Origin: JACDET01 sp035568375
GTDB lineage: Bacteria > Patescibacteriota > Microgenomatia > Levybacterales > UBA12049
NCBI GenBank assembly: GCA_035568375.1
Contig: DATMOG010000084.1
Location: 1 to 8,997, forward strand
Length of the DNA stretch: 8,997 nt
Direction of reading: 5' to 3'
Position numbers and translations under genes: made by a program. Position 1 is the stretch's first letter, and every line of letters begins with the position of its first letter. Below the pieces are notes generated by a model, which searched no databases, had not been told where the DNA came from, and saw nothing but the letters and a program-made list of their open reading frames with translations. Of this stretch, positions 6,743-8,997 are shown one piece after another.

Positions 6743-8149
6743 TCAGAGAATAAAGAAGATGAGACCGCCGGCAAGAAGCAAAATAGCACTTGTTCCGACT
6801 AGAATAAATGTTGGTGTTGTATTTCCTGTTGGCATGACCGTTGGTACTGGTGTTACTGGTGAATACGGCCTTGGAGTTGATTGTGCAGGAGGCTGAACAA
6901 CTGTTTGCCCTTGCTGTACGATAGTTTGGGTTTGACCTGGTATTTGTATTACTGTTTGTTGTGGAGGTTGGGTGATTGTCCTGACGATAATGACAGGCGT
7001 TGGGTTTGGGGTTGGTGTTGCAGTTGGCAAAGGCGTCGGTTGTGGTGTAGAAGTGGGCAGTGGTGTCGGCGTTGCAGTTGGCAAAGGCGTTGGTGATGGT
7101 GTCGATGTTGGCAGTGGCGTTGGTGTGAGAAGAGGCGTTACTAAAGCCGTTGGTGTTGGTGTTAATGAAAGTGTTGGTGTAGGAACAGTACAGGTACTAG
7201 GTGGACTATTGCTTGGTGGTGTGTTGCCACAGATGTTACTGGAACTAACAGTACATTGATAAGTGTCAAGGCCATTATTAGGGAAGGAAAATTCAGTACT
7301 TGGTGCTTGGACAGTACCTGTTTTAACAGTTTGACCAGTTGTTATATCATTAACAGCAATTCCATATGATGTAGCACCATCTAACGCATCCCAACGGCAT
7401 ATGCCTTCAGTTGTTGTTCCGCTTGGACAAACAGGCGGAGGTGTAGGTGTTGGTGATGGTGATACCGGGCAAATTTTTGCCTGGCTTGTTACAGGTATTC
7501 CCGTTCCACAGCTATTGGTTGGGGTAACAGTACAGGTATAAGGTATACTTGGGGCCATAGGAAATGCACTTTGTGAGGCATCTTTAGAAACGGTTAACGA
7601 TTGGATAATGGTGCCTGTGTCAGTTTCAGTAATAACAACATTGTATCCCTGTGTTCCTATTATGGGATCCCACTTACAGAGACCCTGTGTGTTTTGTCCC
7701 GTTACAGGACAGAAATTAGCTACAGGTCCAGAACAATTGTTAATAGGATCATAAGTCGCTGCAACTTGTGAGGTATCGGAAGAACCATCTGTAGCAGCAA
7801 GCTTGAAAATTACTGACCCGTTCGTTAAGCTACTTTTTAGTGTGACAATAGTCGCTGATTTTATTTCTTGAGGACTGACTGTCCCAAGATCAACAAATGT
7901 TCCAGTCTGTAAATCATTTGCTGTAATAGTAATCGCTTTTGTACTTTCTGTATTGGCAAAAGTAACTTTAATAACTGCAGATCCATCTTCAAGAGAACAT
8001 TCGGTTATTGCGGATTGTTGTGTAGAAAAGGCAAATTGTTTAAATAGTTGTTGTTGTTGGAGAGCATATAAGGTAATCGGGATCCCGACGAGCGCGACTC
8101 CGATTAATATAAGTAGTAATGGTTTGGACGATGGTTTAGATACATTCAC
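6743..8149 (-). CDS. Surface protein: paralogous N-domain, two Cys-rich Fn3-like modules, Pro-Thr stalk, C-terminal helix
   Basis: A 468-aa protein starting at GTG. In order: an N-terminal membrane segment (about 10-30); a beta-rich domain bounded by Cys51 and Cys139, homologous to the one in the adjacent 190-aa protein; two modules of about 80 residues (147-227 and 241-320) that resemble Fn3 repeats; a Pro-Thr-rich stalk (322-385); a Gln-rich stretch (391-425); and a C-terminal hydrophobic helix (448-467). The modules share CxWD at 158-161 and 251-254, a D-x-x-TG turn, and Y-x-CTV with N-x-CG. Their five cysteines have almost the same spacing: gaps 11, 48, 8, 13 versus 10, 48, 8, 13. There are twelve cysteines in all, so disulfides are likely in an extracytoplasmic setting. 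No LPxTG sortase signal or basic tail is present. An adhesive or structural surface role is inferred. The gene ends in TGATGA. Confidence 0.85.
   Translation of the reverse strand: MNVSKPSSKPLLLILIGVALVGIPITLYALQQQQLFKQFAFSTQQSAITECSLEDGSAVIKVTFANTESTKAITITANDLQTGTFVDLGTVSPQEIKSATIVTLKSSLTNGSVIFKLAATDGSSDTSQVAATYDPINNCSGPVANFCPVTGQNTQGLCKWDPIIGTQGYNVVITETDTGTIIQSLTVSKDASQSAFPMAPSIPYTCTVTPTNSCGTGIPVTSQAKICPVSPSPTPTPPPVCPSGTTTEGICRWDALDGATSYGIAVNDITTGQTVKTGTVQAPSTEFSFPNNGLDTYQCTVSSSNICGNTPPSNSPPSTCTVPTPTLSLTPTPTALVTPLLTPTPLPTSTPSPTPLPTATPTPLPTSTPQPTPLPTATPTPNPTPVIIVRTITQPPQQTVIQIPGQTQTIVQQGQTVVQPPAQSTPRPYSPVTPVPTVMPTGNTTPTFILVGTSAILLLAGGLIFFIL
7017..7124 (-). repeat. Two 54-bp tandem repeats coding for the Pro-Thr stalk
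   Basis: Units 7017-7070 and 7071-7124 are in register, match at about 45 of 54 positions, and share an identical first 20 bases (7017-7036 and 7071-7090). Each encodes 18 residues of the PTPLPTATPTP type (about residues 343-378). They probably arose by duplication within the stalk and could expand or contract by slippage in steps that keep the frame. Confidence 0.85.
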
Positions 8150-8173
8150 TCTAGTTATAGGTTTGTTTTATCT

Positions 8174-8746
8174 TTATGGGCTTGGACTCGGACTCAATTG
8201 GCAATTCGGACAAATAATATGAACATTTTTTACCGGCTCCAAAGTAGGACAGATTGTTGGAGTTGGTTGTCCTGGAGGAATAGTGGGTGTTGGAGTTGGT
8301 TGAGGAATACAACTGTTTATCGCTTTATAGCTTGCTGTCCGACTATCTCTACCACTATGACCATCAGTCCAGGTAAGGGTGAACGTAACAGTACCTGCAT
8401 TTAATGCATTTTTGCCTGTCCTAATGGTATTTGTCTTTGTTGCGCCTCCTGCAATTGAACCCATATTAACAGATTTTCCTGTCTGATTATCTTTAACAGT
8501 GACATTCATGGCAGTTGAAGCATTTCGGGACTCTTCGTTAGTAAACATTGTTGCAATATTTGCTCCACTTCCATCAGCTGCACAAGTGGTACTAGCTGCT
8601 TGTGAAACAACCCATAAAATGCCTTCTGCATTTTGTTTGAGGTTTTGTTGGCTTTGTACTTCAATAATGGTTAAGGGTATAACAAGTATTGCAATAACAG
8701 CAATTGTAATAGTGATAAATTTTGGTGATGTTAACAGGTTTATCAT
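8174..8746 (-). CDS. Anchored 190-aa exported protein, paralogue of its neighbour's N-terminal domain
   Basis: A 190-aa protein with an N-terminal membrane segment (about 10-29), a beta-rich domain bounded by Cys55 and Cys146, and a Pro-Thr tail ending in CPNC (179-182) and LSPSPSP. The domain aligns with residues 49-139 of the next gene. Shared features include DGS after the first Cys, a TN-ES / AN-TES turn, D-x-QTG followed by V-x-x-G, a TDG turn near the end, and a closing IN-[SN]-C. Even the stretch after the anchor is alike (QQNLKQ versus QQLFKQ). Unlike its paralogue it has no Fn3-like modules and no C-terminal helix. I do not recognise a named family. It is 24 bp upstream of the 468-aa gene and probably co-transcribed with it. 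The CPNC could be a disulfide or metal site. Confidence 0.82.
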   Translation of the reverse strand: MINLLTSPKFITITIAVIAILVIPLTIIEVQSQQNLKQNAEGILWVVSQAASTTCAADGSGANIATMFTNEESRNASTAMNVTVKDNQTGKSVNMGSIAGGATKTNTIRTGKNALNAGTVTFTLTWTDGHSGRDSRTASYKAINSCIPQPTPTPTIPPGQPTPTICPTLEPVKNVHIICPNCQLSPSPSP

Positions 8747-8763
8747 TGGAATAGATTAGTTAA

Positions 8764-8813
8764 CCTAACTTTAAGGATATGCCTAACTCGTCAAGTTGTC
8801 AAGGTTAGGTATC
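8764..8813. repeat. Three CCTAAC repeats with an imperfect inverted repeat over the promoter
   Basis: CCTAAC occurs at 8764-8769 and 8782-8787 in direct orientation, 18 bp apart, and inverted as GTTAGG at 8804-8809. The second and third copies form an imperfect dyad: GATA-TG-CCTAAC (8776-8787) against GTTAGG-TATC (8804-8813), with a TG bulge and a 16-base centre. The centre holds GTCAAG twice (8790-8795 and 8798-8803). The set flanks the -10 and -35, an arrangement typical of an operator. The regulator is unknown. Confidence 0.5.
8774..8802 (-). promoter_or_regulatory. Promoter of the 190-aa / 468-aa surface protein pair
   Basis: On the minus strand a perfect -35 TTGACA (8797-8802) is followed after exactly 17 bp by TATCCT (8774-8779), a 4/6 match to TATAAT. 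Transcription would start near 8767, giving a leader of about 21 bases with no Shine-Dalgarno. A second, weaker possibility is TAATCT (8753-8758), six bases before the ATG, which would give a leaderless message. Confidence 0.65.
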
Positions 8814-8860
8814 TACGGAAATGAGCTTTGTCACTAGAAATAGCTACTCTTACTAGATAC

Positions 8861-8997
8861 GACTTACGCAAAACTAGGTAAACTCAAGGCTGATTGATGG
8901 TTTGAGGATATACTGTCTCATAGCATGTTGGATAATTTGCTGTTTTGCCTGATACCAACTAAGGTTTTTCCGCAGTCTGTTTCTCTCTAATGCAACA
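8861..8997 (-). mobile_element. Probable insertion-sequence end, continuing past the window
   Basis: The sequence GACTTACGCAAAAC (8861-8874) immediately follows the stop of the transposase-like tail on the transposase strand. It looks like the terminal inverted repeat of an insertion sequence, where an end beginning near ACTTACGCAA is plausible. The other end is outside the window, so neither the inverted repeat nor a target duplication can be confirmed. The boundary at about 8861 is a guess. Confidence 0.4.
8874..8997 (-). CDS. C-terminal tail of an insertion-sequence transposase (5' partial)
   Basis: An open frame enters from the right edge and encodes 40 residues before a TAG stop. The peptide is very basic and Gln-rich at first (LERNRLRKN, then WYQAKQQ) and ends ISLEFT. 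This composition and its position just inside a terminal-looking sequence suggest the end of a DDE-type transposase. I cannot name the IS family from this fragment. Transcription would run toward the 190-aa protein gene, so read-through is possible. The catalytic region is outside the window, so intactness cannot be judged. Confidence 0.5.
   Translation of the reverse strand, partial: VALERNRLRKNLSWYQAKQQIIQHAMRQYILKPSISLEFT

Noticed and set aside
7017..7124. CRISPR-like regular repeats
   Set aside because: The 54-bp units adjoin without spacers and encode an in-frame protein stalk.
6972..7259. Plus-strand open frame with Gly-Val repeats
   Set aside because: It is the complement of the Pro-Thr stalk of the large minus-strand protein; the repeats follow from that coding sequence and no promoter or start signal supports it.

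Overview
The window is an AT-rich stretch carrying ten credible protein genes, one transposase tail cut by the right edge, and no rRNA or tRNA that I can see. Translation fits the standard bacterial code: UGA ends the DoxX-like gene, and two UGA codons in a row end the large surface protein, so the UGA-recoding lineages are unlikely. The gene style suggests a candidate-phyla-radiation bacterium, most likely Microgenomates-like. The pointers are compact genes, Pro-Thr-rich surface proteins, a phosphodiester-glycosidase-like protein with an altered core, and start codons without Shine-Dalgarno sequences. This placement is inferred from style, not from a marker gene.

Left part (1-1489, + strand): the end of a membrane-anchored or secreted cupredoxin-like protein that lacks the type 1 copper cysteine, a DoxX-like four-helix membrane protein, and an N-terminally anchored FecR-fold protein. 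A GH18 family glycosidase of the YaaH type (1492-2646, - strand) meets the FecR gene tail to tail with two bases between the stop codons. A small two-helix membrane protein (2736-2978, +) diverges from the GH18 gene and overlaps the end of uppP by 27 bp, again tail to tail.

Central and right part (2952-8746, all - strand): in order of transcription, an anchored 190-aa protein, a 468-aa paralogue-plus-repeats surface protein with a Pro-Thr stalk, an AEC family transporter, a short-chain dehydrogenase, a NAGPA-like exported protein, and undecaprenyl-diphosphatase (uppP). Upstream of this run lie a -35/-10 promoter set among CCTAAC repeats and the end of an insertion sequence (about 8861-8997).

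Most products act in or outside the cytoplasmic membrane: a lipid-carrier phosphatase, two carbohydrate-active folds, a FecR fold, a cupredoxin, stalk proteins and three polytopic membrane proteins. The region reads as a cell-envelope neighbourhood rather than one pathway. The most notable shared signal is in the DNA. Many genes have a -10 box so close to the start codon that the mRNA would have no leader or almost none. At four genes the gap is exactly six bases, which places +1 on the A of the ATG. No previously undescribed multi-gene system is evident beyond this promoter architecture and the paired surface proteins.
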